Source: Pseudomonas sp. REP124
Lineage (GTDB): Bacteria > Pseudomonadota > Gammaproteobacteria > Pseudomonadales > Pseudomonadaceae
Direction: 5' to 3'
Length of the DNA stretch: 36,228 bases
Assembly: GCF_020164475.1 (NCBI RefSeq)
Contig: NZ_JAIQWX010000057.1
Span: 1 to 36,228, forward strand
Shown one piece after another: positions 16,677 through 24,950 of this stretch. The translations under genes were made by a program, and so were the position numbers. Position 1 is the first letter of the stretch. Each line of letters opens with the position of its first letter. The notes beneath the pieces were generated by a model. That model saw nothing but the letters and a program-made list of their open reading frames with translations, searched no databases and was not told the DNA's origin.

Positions 16677-18574
16677 ATTGGCTCGGCGGGTGTGGGGCTT
16701 ACCAACGGTAAACTGAGGACGAATGCGGTACCACCGCTGGCCGGGTGCTCGACGCCCAGGTGACCGCCGGTGGCGGCGGCCAGGCTCGCCGAAAGGGTCA
16801 GGCCGAGGCCCAGGCCCTGCTCGCCGGGTTTGGTGGTGAAAAACGGTTCGAACAGATGCTTGCGCGCTTCGGCGTCGATGCCATGGCCGTTGTCGCGAAC
16901 CCGCAGGCGGTATTTGCCGTCGACCGCGTCACCTTCGAGCCACAACTCCGGCTGCGGCTGCGCCTGCATGGCGTCGAGGGCGTTGCCGATCAGGTTGACC
17001 AGAATCTGCTCCAGACGGGTCTGGTCGATCTGGACCTGAACGTCTTCGAAATGGCGATGAAGTTGCAGCCGGGCGTTCTCCACCCGCGAGCCGAGCAATT
17101 GCAAGGCGGCGTCCACGCCCTTGCCGAGACAGGCCTGGCCCTTGTCGTCGCCGCGCCGGGCGAAGGAACGCAGGCTGGCGGTGATCCGGCCCATGCGGTC
17201 GATCAGTTCGTTGATGGTCTTGAGGTTGGTGCTGGCCACGTCCAACTGGCCGCGCTCGAGAAAGCGCACGGTATTTCCGGACAGCGTGCGCAGCGCCGCC
17301 AGCGGCTGGTTCAGTTCGTGGGCGATGCTGGTGGACATCTGGCCGATGGCCGCGAGCTTGCCGGCCTGCACCAGTTCATCCTGGGCGCGGCGCAAGGTCT
17401 CCTCGGCATGGCGTCGTTCGCGGATCTGACCCTTGAGCCGTTCGTTGCTGGCGCGCAGGTCGACGGTGCGTTCGGTAATCCGACGCTCCAGCTGATTGTT
17501 GGCTTGCTCCAAGGCTTCCCGGGCGGCGAGGCGGGTGGCGATCACCTTGCGCCGCTCGTTCCAGGCGATCAGCAGGAACGCCACGAGGCCAAAAGCGACG
17601 GCCACGAGAATGCCTTGGTTGATCGATTCCCGGCGCAGATCCTGGAGCGGCGTCAGCAGGGTGAAATTCCACGGGGTGTCGTTCAACTGGCGGGTTTGCG
17701 AGAGGTAACTGATGTTTTCATCGTCGGAAACAACCTCGCTGTTGGCCGGGAAGGTCAGCTTTTCCACGCCTTCGGACAGGGTTTCCCGGGCCAGCGGCTG
17801 CAACTCGGTGAGCGGGAACCAGTAGTACTGGAGGCTGCGAGCGAGCTTTTCCTTGGTCTCTTCGCTCAGTGGCACCACCGATTTGAGGCGCCGCGCAGGA
17901 TCGCTGGAGAGGATGATGATGCCGTTCTCGTCGCTGACGAAGGCTTCCAGGCGCGCCCGCTGCCAGCGCTCCTCCATGGCTTCCAGGCGCACCTTGACCA
18001 CGGCGACGCCGATGATCTTGCCGTGTTCTTCCAGGCCGTGGGCCAGGTAGTAGCCGGGTTCGCCATTGGTGCTGCCGATGCCGTAGAAGCGCCCCGGCTG
18101 GCCGCGAACGGCGTTCTGGAAATAGGCGCGGAAGGACAGGTCTTCACCCAGGTAACTGTCGACGTCGCGCCAGTTGCTGGTGGCCATGACACGGCCGGTG
18201 GTGTCCATCACGTAAATGGCCCGACTGCGACTGCGTCGGTTCAGGCCTTCGAGGTATTCGTTGACCGTTTGCCGGTGTTCCGGGCTCGGATCGTCCAGCA
18301 GCGTCGAGACGCTGGATTCGAGCTCCAGCAGGCTGGGCAGGTAGGTGTATTTGCTGATTTCGCTTTCGACGGCGCGGGCGTGCAACTCCAGCTGGCGCTG
18401 GCCGTTTTCGCCGAGATTGCGGATGCCGTAGTGCTCACTGACCCAGAAGCCGATGTAACCGAGTCCAATCATCATGGCGATGATCAGCGGCGGCAGGAAC
18501 AGATGGCGAATCAGACGGGGTTTCACGGCGAGTGATGGTTCTAGAGCGCGATCGAGAGTGGGGTCGCATTTCAT
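16673..18574 (-). CDS. aauS: Sensor histidine kinase AauS
   Basis: This 633-residue DctB-like kinase has TM1 near residues 20-45, a periplasmic double-CACHE-type sensor region up to about 315, TM2 (GILVAVAFGLVAFLLIAW, about 320-338), a coiled coil (about 350-400), a HisKA domain with phospho-acceptor His419 (SIAHELNQPLAALR), and an HATPase domain with N box (NLIGNALDAM), G1 (DNGHGID) and G2 (GLGLGL) motifs. It should sense an acidic amino acid outside and phosphorylate AauR. I chose ATG 18574, 8 bases after AAGG; an in-frame GTG at 18577 is an alternative. Its 3' end overlaps aauR by 4 bp. Confidence 0.9.
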
Positions 18575-18628
18575 CACAGATGCCTTGGGTCAACCACAAC
18601 ACAAATCTCAAGACCACCACCGACCCAA

Positions 18629-18717
18629 TGTGGGAGCGGGCTTGCTCGCGAAGGCGTAGTGTCAGTCACATCCATTTTGAATGTGCCGCCGCCTTCGCGA
18701 GCAAGCCCGCTCCCACA
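18629..18717. repeat. REP pair, class B, 89 bp
   Basis: TGTGGGAGCGGGCTTGCTCG and its inverted copy around an interior with GGCGTAGTGTCAGTCACATC. It separates aatP from aauS, both on the minus strand, and is a possible transcript end for the transporter operon. Confidence 0.88.
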
Positions 18718-18736
18718 AGGGGATAGCGGTGTTTTC

Positions 18737-19471
18737 TTAGTGCTGCAAAATCTTGTTGAGGAAGTGCTGCGTACGTTCGGCACGGTGGCTGATGTCGCCG
18801 AAGAACTCTTCTTTCTTGCAGTCTTCGATGATCTGGCCCTTGTCCATGAAGATCACGCGGTCGGCCACTTTACGGGCGAAGCCCATTTCGTGGGTCACGC
18901 ACATCATGGTCATGCCTTCGTGGGCCAGTTGCACCATCACGTCGAGCACTTCGTTGACCATTTCCGGGTCCAGTGCCGAGGTCGGTTCGTCGAACAGCAT
19001 GACGATCGGGTCCATCGCCAGCGCACGGGCAATCGCCACACGCTGTTGCTGACCGCCGGACAGTTGTCCCGGGTGCTTGTGGGCGTGGGCCGACAGACCG
19101 ACGCGCTCGAGCAGTTGCAGGCCTTTCTTGGTCGCTTCTTCCTTGCTGCGGCCCAGCACCTTGATCTGCGCGATGGTCAGGTTTTCGGTGATGGTCAGAT
19201 GCGGGAACAGTTCGAAATGCTGGAACACCATGCCCACCCGCGAACGGAGCTTGGGCAGGTTGGTTTTCGGGTCGGCGATGGAGGTGCCGTCGACCACGAT
19301 GTCACCTTTCTGGAACGGCTCCAGGGCGTTGACGCACTTGATCAGGGTCGATTTGCCGGAACCGGACGGCCCGCACACCACGATCACCTCGCCTTTCTTG
19401 ACCTCGGTGCTGCAATCGGTCAGCACCTGGAAGTCGCCATACCACTTGTTGATGTTCTTGATGGAGATCAT
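18737..19471 (-). CDS. aatP: Glutamate/aspartate ABC transporter ATPase AatP
   Basis: This 244-residue ABC ATPase belongs to the polar amino acid (GlnQ/GltL) group. Walker A is GPSGSGKS (34-41), signature LSGGQQQR (137-144), Walker B VMLFDE (156-161), and the H-loop is in VTHEMG. It powers uptake of acidic amino acids at the inner face of the membrane. It is the last gene of aatJ-aatQ-aatM-aatP and overlaps aatM by 4 bp, so its translation is coupled to the permease. Substrate assignment rests on the aauSR neighbours and aatJ, not on this protein alone. Confidence 0.9.
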   Translation of the reverse strand: MISIKNINKWYGDFQVLTDCSTEVKKGEVIVVCGPSGSGKSTLIKCVNALEPFQKGDIVVDGTSIADPKTNLPKLRSRVGMVFQHFELFPHLTITENLTIAQIKVLGRSKEEATKKGLQLLERVGLSAHAHKHPGQLSGGQQQRVAIARALAMDPIVMLFDEPTSALDPEMVNEVLDVMVQLAHEGMTMMCVTHEMGFARKVADRVIFMDKGQIIEDCKKEEFFGDISHRAERTQHFLNKILQH

Positions 19472-20142
19472 ACGGTGATCCTTTTTTGCAGGCGCTTGAC
19501 CAACTGCGAGGCGGCAAAGCTGATGATGAAGTACACGAGCCCTGCGAAGATCAGGAACTCATTGGAGCGGCCGATGATGTCGCCGCTGGCACGCGCAGAA
19601 TTGAGGAAGTCCACCAGGCCGACGGCATATACCAGCGAGGTGTCCTGGAACAGGATGATGCTCTGTTGCAGCAACAGCGGGGTCATCTTGCGGAAGGCCT
19701 GGGGCAGGATGATCAGGCGCATCATCTGGCCATAGTTCATGCCCAGTGCCTGGGCGGCGCCCATCTGGCCCTTGGGAATCGACTGCACACCGGCGCGGAC
19801 GATTTCGCAGAAGTAAGCCGCTTCGAACATCATGAAGGCCACGATGCACGAGGTGAACGCGCCGATCGGGGTGTCTTCGCCGGTGATCCAGCGCAGCACG
19901 AACGGTACCGCCAGGTAGAACCAGGTGATCACCAGCAGCAGCGGAATCGAACGGAAGTAGTTGACGTAGGCACCGGCCAGATTCGACAACAGTTTGTTGT
20001 GTGACAGACGGCACAGCGCCAGGATGGTGCCGAGGATGATCCCGCCGATGACGCCCATGGCCATCAGCTTGAGGGTCATGATCATGCCGTTCCACATGCC
20101 TGGCAGGGACGGGATGATGCCCGAGAAGTCGAGTTCCATCAT
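19468..20142 (-). CDS. aatM: Glutamate/aspartate ABC transporter permease AatM
   Basis: This 224-residue inner-membrane permease of the HisM/GltK group has about five transmembrane helices. The cytoplasmic EAA loop that contacts the ATPase is visible as GAAQALGMNYGQMMRLIILPQA (about residues 133-154). It overlaps aatQ by 4 bp at its start and aatP by 4 bp at its end, so the three genes are translationally coupled, and AatM should pair with AatQ as the transmembrane heterodimer. Confidence 0.9.
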   Translation of the reverse strand: MMELDFSGIIPSLPGMWNGMIMTLKLMAMGVIGGIILGTILALCRLSHNKLLSNLAGAYVNYFRSIPLLLVITWFYLAVPFVLRWITGEDTPIGAFTSCIVAFMMFEAAYFCEIVRAGVQSIPKGQMGAAQALGMNYGQMMRLIILPQAFRKMTPLLLQQSIILFQDTSLVYAVGLVDFLNSARASGDIIGRSNEFLIFAGLVYFIISFAASQLVKRLQKRITV

Positions 20143-20885
20143 TTACCCCCTACGGAAATCAGGCCTGGTACGGCAACTTTCTTCTCGACCATACGCATCA
20201 GCAGCATCAGGCTCATGTTCAGGGTGAAGTAGATCAGCGTGGCCAGGGTGAACGCTTCGAACAGGTTGGCCGAGAACTCGGCGGTCTGTTTGGTCTGCGC
20301 CAGCAGCTCCATCAGGCCGATCAGCGAGGCGACGGACGAGTTCTTGAAGACGTTGAGAAATTCCGAGGTGAGCGGCGGAATGATGATCCGGTAGGCCTGG
20401 GGCAGCAGCACGTTCCAGTAGATCTGCGGCAGGGTGAAACCCATGGCGCGGGCCGCGGATTCCTGACCTTTTGGCAGCGCCTGGATACCGGTACGCACCT
20501 GTTCGCAAACACGGGCGGCGGTGAACAGGCCCAGGCACACGACGACGCTGAGGAAGGCCGAGGTGGTCGGGTTCAGGTCCTGCTTGTACCACTCCTGCAG
20601 ATCGGCCGGCAGCAGATCGGGCACCAGGAAGTACCAGATGAACAGCTGAACCAGCAGCGGCACGTTACGGAAGAGTTCGACGTAGCAGGTGGCGATGCCC
20701 GATACGATGCGGTTCGGCACGGTACGCATGACGCCCAGGATCGAGCCCAGCGTCAGGGCGATGATCCAGGCCACGATGGCGATGCCGATGGTCCAGCCCA
20801 GACCGGAGATGAACCAGTCGAGATAGGTCTCGCTGCCCACGCCGGTGGACTTGAAGAACACGCCCCAGTCCCAGTTGTAATTCAT
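20139..20885 (-). CDS. aatQ: Glutamate/aspartate ABC transporter permease AatQ
   Basis: This 248-residue permease of the GltJ group carries the EAA loop ESAARAMGFTLPQIYWNVLLPQA (about residues 143-165) and several transmembrane helices. It is the second gene of the aat operon. The 192-bp gap to aatJ holds a strong stem-loop, a common arrangement when the binding protein must be made in excess of the membrane parts. A GAGG-type ribosome-binding site (complement of CTCC, about 20893-20896) precedes the start. Confidence 0.9.
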   Translation of the reverse strand: MNYNWDWGVFFKSTGVGSETYLDWFISGLGWTIGIAIVAWIIALTLGSILGVMRTVPNRIVSGIATCYVELFRNVPLLVQLFIWYFLVPDLLPADLQEWYKQDLNPTTSAFLSVVVCLGLFTAARVCEQVRTGIQALPKGQESAARAMGFTLPQIYWNVLLPQAYRIIIPPLTSEFLNVFKNSSVASLIGLMELLAQTKQTAEFSANLFEAFTLATLIYFTLNMSLMLLMRMVEKKVAVPGLISVGGK

Positions 20886-21030
20886 TAGGGTCTCCCCTCA
20901 GATCAATCGATGTACAAGTACCCGCTTGGGGGAAACTCCGTTCCCGCCTGATCCGTTCGATCAGGCACACGCGACCGGCTCGATAGCCACCGGTTCGAGT
21001 GTTTCCATAAATGCCAGCAGGAGGTGACAA

Positions 21031-21060
21031 CTCCTGAAAGGGCAACGGCCCCTTCAGGAG
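21031..21060 (-). terminator. Stem-loop between aatJ and aatQ (attenuator or mRNA-end stabiliser)
   Basis: CTCCTGAAAGGG and CCCCTTCAGGAG form a near-perfect 11-12 bp stem with a short loop, 18 bp downstream of the aatJ stop. On the minus strand only a weak T-rich stretch (TTGTC) follows, so it is more likely a partial terminator or a 3' stabiliser of the aatJ mRNA than a full stop. Confidence 0.55.
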
Positions 21061-21077
21061 ATAAGGTTAGTCAGAAA

Positions 21078-21992
21078 TCAGGATTTCTTGTCGTCAGCCG
21101 CTTTGTCGGTCGGCGTGGCGATCAGGGCCTTGAGCTCGTTGCTCATCGGGAACTCCAGGTTCACGCCCTTAGGCGGTACTGGCTGCTGGAACCACTTGTC
21201 GTAGATCTTGTTGATCTCGCCCGATGCGTAGGTAGCCTTGATGGCGTCGTCCACGACCTTCTTGAACGGCTCGTCGCCCTTGCGAACCATGCAGCCGTAG
21301 ATTTCGTAGGACTGTGGAGTACCAGTCACGGCCCAGTCGGCAGGCTTCTTGGCCTTGGCCATTTCGCCGGCCAGCAGTACGTCGTCCATCATGAAGGCCA
21401 CTGCGCGGCCGCTTTCCAGCATCTGGAAGGACTCACCGTGGTCTTTGGCGGAGATGACGTTCATGCCCATCTGCTTGTCGGCATTCATCGCCTTGAGGAT
21501 GCGCTCGGACGTGGTGCCGGCGGTGGTCACGACGTTCTTGCCCTTCAGGTCGTCGAAGTCCTTGTAGGCGGAGTCTTTCTTGGACAGCAGACGGGTGCCG
21601 ACTTCGAAGATGCCCACGGAGAAGTCAACCTGCTGCTGACGCTCGACGTTGTTGGTGGTGGAACCGCACTCCAGGTCCACGGTGCCGTTCTGCACCAGCG
21701 GGATACGGGTTTGCGAGGTCACCAGGTTGTACTTGACCTGAAGGTTGGGCAGGTCCAGCTCTTTTTTCAGAGCTTCGACGACTTTCAGTTGCAGGTCGTG
21801 GGAGTAGCCGACCGGTTTGCCGGAAGCGTCCACGATGTAGGAGAAAGGAATGGAAGCGTCGCGATGTCCGAGGGTGATAGTGCCGGAATCTTTGATCTTC
21901 TTCAGGGTGCCGGTGAGTTCGGCGGCGAAAACTGGAGTGCTGATCAGAGCGGCAGCAATGGCTGCGCCCAGGATATGGGGAACGATGCGCAT
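21078..21992 (-). CDS. aatJ: Periplasmic glutamate/aspartate-binding protein AatJ
   Basis: This 304-residue solute-binding protein has a signal peptide (MRIVPHILGAAIAAALISTPVFA, cleavage near 23/24) and the polar amino acid type fold: GHRDASIPFSYIVDASGKPVGYSHDL at the start of the mature protein and CGSTTNNVERQQQVDFS in the hinge part. It would deliver acidic amino acids to AatQMP. I chose ATG 21992, which has a GAGG ribosome-binding site and gives a clean signal peptide; the longer open frame to 22091 has no such start. Expression should depend on the sigma-54 promoter at 22110-22124 and AauR. Confidence 0.92.
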   Translation of the reverse strand: MRIVPHILGAAIAAALISTPVFAAELTGTLKKIKDSGTITLGHRDASIPFSYIVDASGKPVGYSHDLQLKVVEALKKELDLPNLQVKYNLVTSQTRIPLVQNGTVDLECGSTTNNVERQQQVDFSVGIFEVGTRLLSKKDSAYKDFDDLKGKNVVTTAGTTSERILKAMNADKQMGMNVISAKDHGESFQMLESGRAVAFMMDDVLLAGEMAKAKKPADWAVTGTPQSYEIYGCMVRKGDEPFKKVVDDAIKATYASGEINKIYDKWFQQPVPPKGVNLEFPMSNELKALIATPTDKAADDKKS

Positions 21993-22109
21993 CAAATTTT
22001 CCTCGACATTGTTTTTTTTATGGAGCCAGTTCACCGGCCCTTTTGAGCATTGAATGCCTGACGGCTCCTGAAGTGTTGGCGCAACAGGCATTCGTCGAAG
22101 AAGTGTAGA

Positions 22110-22124
22110 GCATGACTCGTGCCA
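22110..22124 (-). promoter_or_regulatory. Sigma-54 (-24/-12) promoter of aatJQMP
   Basis: Read on the minus strand the site is TGGCACGAGTCATGC. The -24 element TGGCACG is perfect, and GG and GC are separated by exactly 10 bases, as required. The -12 part has one mismatch (ATGC instead of TTGC). It would start transcription about 106 bases before aatJ, and AauR is a sigma-54-dependent activator encoded in the same cluster. Confidence 0.75.
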
Positions 22125-22200
22125 GACCAGTCTGGATTGGTCAAAGCATTGATTTATATGGGTATTAAATATTTATTGCGGCTTTTTTTGCGCTGGAAAA

Positions 22201-22214
22201 TCCGGTTATCCGAA
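22201..22214. promoter_or_regulatory. Putative AauR enhancer site, proximal
   Basis: TCCGG-TTAT-CCGAA matches the TTCGG-N4-CCGAA palindrome that I recall for AauR in P. putida with one mismatch. It lies 77 bp upstream of the -24 element, within the range typical for enhancer-binding proteins. Confidence 0.6.
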
Positions 22215-22231
22215 CCGACCCGCAGGTCGCG

Positions 22232-22245
22232 TTCGGAAAACCGAA
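22232..22245. promoter_or_regulatory. Putative AauR enhancer site, distal
   Basis: TTCGG-AAAA-CCGAA is a perfect copy of the TTCGG-N4-CCGAA palindrome. Its centre is 31 bp (three helical turns) from the proximal site, so two AauR dimers would sit on the same DNA face. Both sites lie just beyond the 3' end of opgD. Confidence 0.65.
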
Positions 22246-22268
22246 TGGCGTTGGGGCGCAACCCGCTG

Positions 22269-23894
22269 TCAGGGGTATTTACGCTTGTCCGGTGCCGGCG
22301 GGAAATACTGGTATAACCAGGTTTCACTGAGGGTGCGATCGTTGGTGCGGATGAACAGGCGCAGCTCGACCGGATCGACGCTGTCGTTGGTCGGGTACCA
22401 GTCGAACAGGATGCGGAAGCCCTTGATGTCATCGAGCACCAGCACGCTGAAATCCTTGACCTCACCGTTCGAGCAGGTGACCACCGGTTCGATGCCGGCA
22501 CCGGCCGGCAGGCGATCCAGGCCACCGCCGGTGAAGTCCACGGCGAAACGACGGGCCCAGACTTCCGGATAGTGTTCGCCCGGCGCCCAGCCTTCGGTGA
22601 AGCCGCCCATCCCCGAACGCGTCGCATGAACCCGCGCCAGCGGCGTGCCGACCGGCGGCAGCGCGCTCCAGTACAGCTTGTAGCCGTAGTTCAGCGAATC
22701 GCCGGCGGCCACCGGTTTTTTTGGTGTCCAGAAGGCGACGATGTTGTCCATGGTCTCGCCGGTGGTGGGGATCTCCAGCAGGTCCACCGAGCCTTCGCCC
22801 CATGCCGTCGTCGGTTCGACCCACAGGCTCGGACGGCGGCTGTACCAGTCGACGGTGTCCTGATAGCTGGCGAATTCGTGATCGGTCTGCACCAGGCCGA
22901 AGCCCTTCGGATCGTTGTCGGCGAAGGCGTTGAATTGCAGGGTGGCCGGGTTGTTCAGCGGGCGGCAGATCCACTCGCCGTTGCCGCGCCACATCGCCAG
23001 GCGATCGGAGTCGTGGATTTGCGGGTGAATGGTGTCGCACATGCGGCGCTCGTGGGTACCGCAGCTGAACATGCTGGTCATCGGCGCGATGCCCAGTTGA
23101 TCGATGGCGGTCCGCGCGTTGACGTGGGCATCGACCTCCATCACCACGCGCTCGGCCTGGCAGTCGATGTCAAAGCGGTAGGCGCCGGTGGCGCTTGGCG
23201 AGTCGAGCAGGGCATAGACCACGAAGCGAGTACTGTCCTTGTCCGGGGTCTCGAACCAGAACTTGGTGAAGTCAGGGAATTCCTCGCGCTTCTTGGCGTA
23301 GGTGTCGATGGCCAGACCGCGGGCCGAGAGGCCATATTGGCCAGTGGCATCCACCGCGCGGAAGTAGCTGGCGCCTAGGAAAGACACCACGTCGTGCTTG
23401 TCCAGCTCCGGCGCCTTGAACAGCTTGAAGCCGGAGAAACCCAGGTCGCCGGTCAACTGCTTGGTGTCGACCGTGGTCTTTTCGTAGTTGAACAGCTCCG
23501 GACGGAAATGCACCTCGCGGGCCATGCGGGTCTTGGGATCGACGCTGTACATGCGCACCGGCTGCTTGAAACCCATGCCGACGTGGAAGAACTGCACGTC
23601 CAGCTGACCCTTGTTGTCTTTCCACAGCGAATGGTCGCCGTCGTAGCGGATCGCATTGAAATTCTGCGGCGTCATGGTCGCCAGGGTCGGCGGTAACACC
23701 TGCTTGGTGTCCTGGTAGCGGTTGCTGGCCAGTTGCTTGGCCTGGATCTTCAAGGCCTCGAAATCGAAGGCCTTGGCCTCGCCATCGGCCGTCCCGGGGG
23801 CAGCCCAGGCGCGGGCGGCGAGCAGGCCGGTGGCGGACAAACCGGTATAGGCCGCAATGGCCATGGAGGCTTTGAGCAAATTTCTGCGGTGCAT
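22269..23894 (-). CDS. opgD: Periplasmic glucan biosynthesis protein OpgD
   Basis: This 541-residue protein of the OpgD/OpgG (MdoD/MdoG) family acts in the periplasm on the backbone of osmoregulated periplasmic glucans. The N-terminus MHRRNLLKASMAIAA carries twin arginines at 3-4 and a hydrophobic stretch ending AWA, a Tat signal, which marks OpgD rather than the Sec-dependent OpgG. The family features are clear: FNAIRYDGDHSLWKD, VHFRPELFNYE, and the C-terminal WSALPPVGTPLARVHATRSG. I chose ATG 23894, because the in-frame extension to 23936 would bury the Tat motif. The gene stands alone here, without opgG or opgH. The family has been reported to have beta-glucanase activity. Confidence 0.9.
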   Translation of the reverse strand: MHRRNLLKASMAIAAYTGLSATGLLAARAWAAPGTADGEAKAFDFEALKIQAKQLASNRYQDTKQVLPPTLATMTPQNFNAIRYDGDHSLWKDNKGQLDVQFFHVGMGFKQPVRMYSVDPKTRMAREVHFRPELFNYEKTTVDTKQLTGDLGFSGFKLFKAPELDKHDVVSFLGASYFRAVDATGQYGLSARGLAIDTYAKKREEFPDFTKFWFETPDKDSTRFVVYALLDSPSATGAYRFDIDCQAERVVMEVDAHVNARTAIDQLGIAPMTSMFSCGTHERRMCDTIHPQIHDSDRLAMWRGNGEWICRPLNNPATLQFNAFADNDPKGFGLVQTDHEFASYQDTVDWYSRRPSLWVEPTTAWGEGSVDLLEIPTTGETMDNIVAFWTPKKPVAAGDSLNYGYKLYWSALPPVGTPLARVHATRSGMGGFTEGWAPGEHYPEVWARRFAVDFTGGGLDRLPAGAGIEPVVTCSNGEVKDFSVLVLDDIKGFRILFDWYPTNDSVDPVELRLFIRTNDRTLSETWLYQYFPPAPDKRKYP

Positions 23895-24313
23895 AACTAC
23901 AACCTGTCGTGAACAATCCCGCGCCGTTCCTGGCACGTACTGGATCAGAAATTACGGTTCGGACATGCCTTCGGCCAAACGCGACGGACTTTAAACAGAT
24001 GCCGAATAGCTTAAACCGTTCGATTGCAGAGCAAAAATGGTTGATGGCAAGACGCTAGCGCGCGAATGAAACAAGACGTGTCCGGAAACATTTCCCACAG
24101 CCCTTTCTGATTTAGAGGGCATATCTGCTTTTTTCGTGTAATTACTCTAAAAACCGCTTTTCAGCGCCGAGATTATTTCTATTCTGTAGTCATGACCGGT
24201 TTATGCCCTTCGGGCCGGTACGGTTCAGTGGCCCATGCGGCGCTGCCGGAAGATAGATCAAGGGCGATGCGGTTTCTGAAGTTTTCTTTGACGTAGAGAG
24301 AAGGACATCGTCC
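23895..24313. other. Gene-free intergenic region, 419 bp
   Basis: This divergent gap between opgD and the small gene at 24314 is richer in A+T than its surroundings. I find no frame, repeat or convincing promoter. A weak hairpin (GCCCT...AGGGC, 24100-24120) with a six-T run at 24129-24134, and a CCGG...CCGG hairpin near 24199-24222, are the only structures. The opgD promoter and the one for the small gene must lie here. Confidence 0.6.
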
Positions 24314-24499
24314 ATGTCGAAAGTACAAGGCATCACCGAAATGTTGGGAATCTTTCCATGCCTGGGCCTGGGTAGGCGAAGGCGCCGGCTGAACAGCGAG
24401 GAAATGAAGCTGGTGGAGCGTTACAGGGAATTGTCGGAGAGCGACCGGATTGCCATGCGGTATCTGGTGGATGCGATGAGGAGTGTTTCGCGGTTTTGA
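24314..24499 (+). CDS. Small basic protein of unknown function
   Basis: This is a 61-residue frame with a good GAAGGA ribosome-binding site 8 bases before the ATG. The protein starts MSKVQGITEMLGIFPCLGLG, has a run of arginines (GRRRRR, about residues 20-25) and ends in an amphipathic helix (SDRIAMRYLVDAMRSVSRF). The composition and the ribosome-binding site suggest a real gene, and it resembles short conserved Pseudomonas proteins I have seen, but I assign no function. It has no partner gene, and the next strong terminator is at 24667. Confidence 0.65.
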   Translation: MSKVQGITEMLGIFPCLGLGRRRRRLNSEEMKLVERYRELSESDRIAMRYLVDAMRSVSRF

Positions 24500-24509
24500 G
24501 TGGGACTGG

Positions 24510-24620
24510 TTAGCGTGAGAGCCATTTGGCTTTCACGGTCTCCAGAGAGGTCAACTTGCCTGCGTCAGCGTCGGCAATGCCGGCGTCGATTGCGGACAGG
24601 TAGGCCAGTTGTTCATTGTT
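24510..24620 (-). pseudogene. 3' remnant of a possible ribbon-helix-helix antitoxin gene
   Basis: On the minus strand an in-frame peptide reads NNEQLAYLSAIDAG, then IADADAGKLTSLETVKAKWLSR, and ends at TAA (24510-24512). The pattern 'D-AG-AD-AGK/RL---E-V--KW' resembles the C-terminal tail of CopG/ParD-like antitoxins. Upstream the frame runs to a stop with no ATG, GTG or TTG and no N-terminal DNA-binding part, and no toxin gene follows. I infer a gene fragment left after deletion of a toxin-antitoxin locus. The family call is by resemblance only. Its end contains a 10-bp stem with one mismatch (GTGAGAGCCA/TGGCTTTCAC, 24515-24536). Confidence 0.4.
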
Positions 24621-24666
24621 TTGGGAGGTATGTCCCCAAGGGGGAAACTGGGAGTGTTACAACGCA

Positions 24667-24700
24667 GGGGCAGACGTTGCAGTCTGCCCCTTTTTGTTTT
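24667..24700 (+). terminator. Strong rho-independent terminator
   Basis: GGGGCAGAC and GTCTGCCCC form a perfect 9-bp GC-rich stem with a 6-base loop (24667-24690), followed at once by TTTTTGTTTTTTG. The orientation is plus-strand. The only plus-strand gene upstream is the small one at 24314, which ends 167 bp earlier, so the terminator may serve a long 3' UTR or an unannotated small RNA. Confidence 0.85.
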
Positions 24701-24739
24701 TTGTTTCAGTAGCTCGTGCCATCGGCCGTGCGAGATCCC

Positions 24740-24872
24740 TGTAGCAGTTGGCGAAGCCTGCGTTCTGCTGCGCAGCAGTCGTTAAATCAGCCAATGCGGT
24801 GTCTCAGGCAGACCTCGCATTCAGGTTTTGCGACTGCTTCGCAGTCGAACGCAGGCTTCGCCAGCTGCTACA
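24740..24872. repeat. 133-bp inverted-repeat element (TGTAGCAG type)
   Basis: The ends are inverted copies: TGTAGCAGTTGGCGAAGCCT on the left and AGGCTTCGCCAGCTGCTACA on the right. The interior, read on the minus strand, holds GACTGCGAAGCAGTCGCAAA followed by ACCTG, a block also present in the element at 31380-31512, which has the same length but different ends. It contains no gene and is probably a MITE-like or REP-like structure. Confidence 0.8.
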
Positions 24873-24950
24873 TGTCCTGCGGCAACTTGACTGGTCGGTA
24901 TTGGGAGGGCAGGAATGCGGTATCTTTTTGTCTGAAGGAGAGATTGATCT

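Noticed and set aside
16745..18535. 596-codon plus-strand frame opposite to aauS
   Set aside because: Shadow of the kinase gene, whose own motifs are complete.
22216..22229. CGACC-CGCA-GGTCG as a third AauR site
   Set aside because: It has the same 5-4-5 layout and lies between the two sites, but its half-sites differ from TTCGG/CCGAA, so it may be chance in G+C-rich DNA.
24100..24134. Hairpin followed by a T-run upstream of the small gene at 24314, as a terminator
   Set aside because: The stem is only 5 bp plus a wobble pair, and the T-run starts 9 bases after it, too far for a normal terminator.
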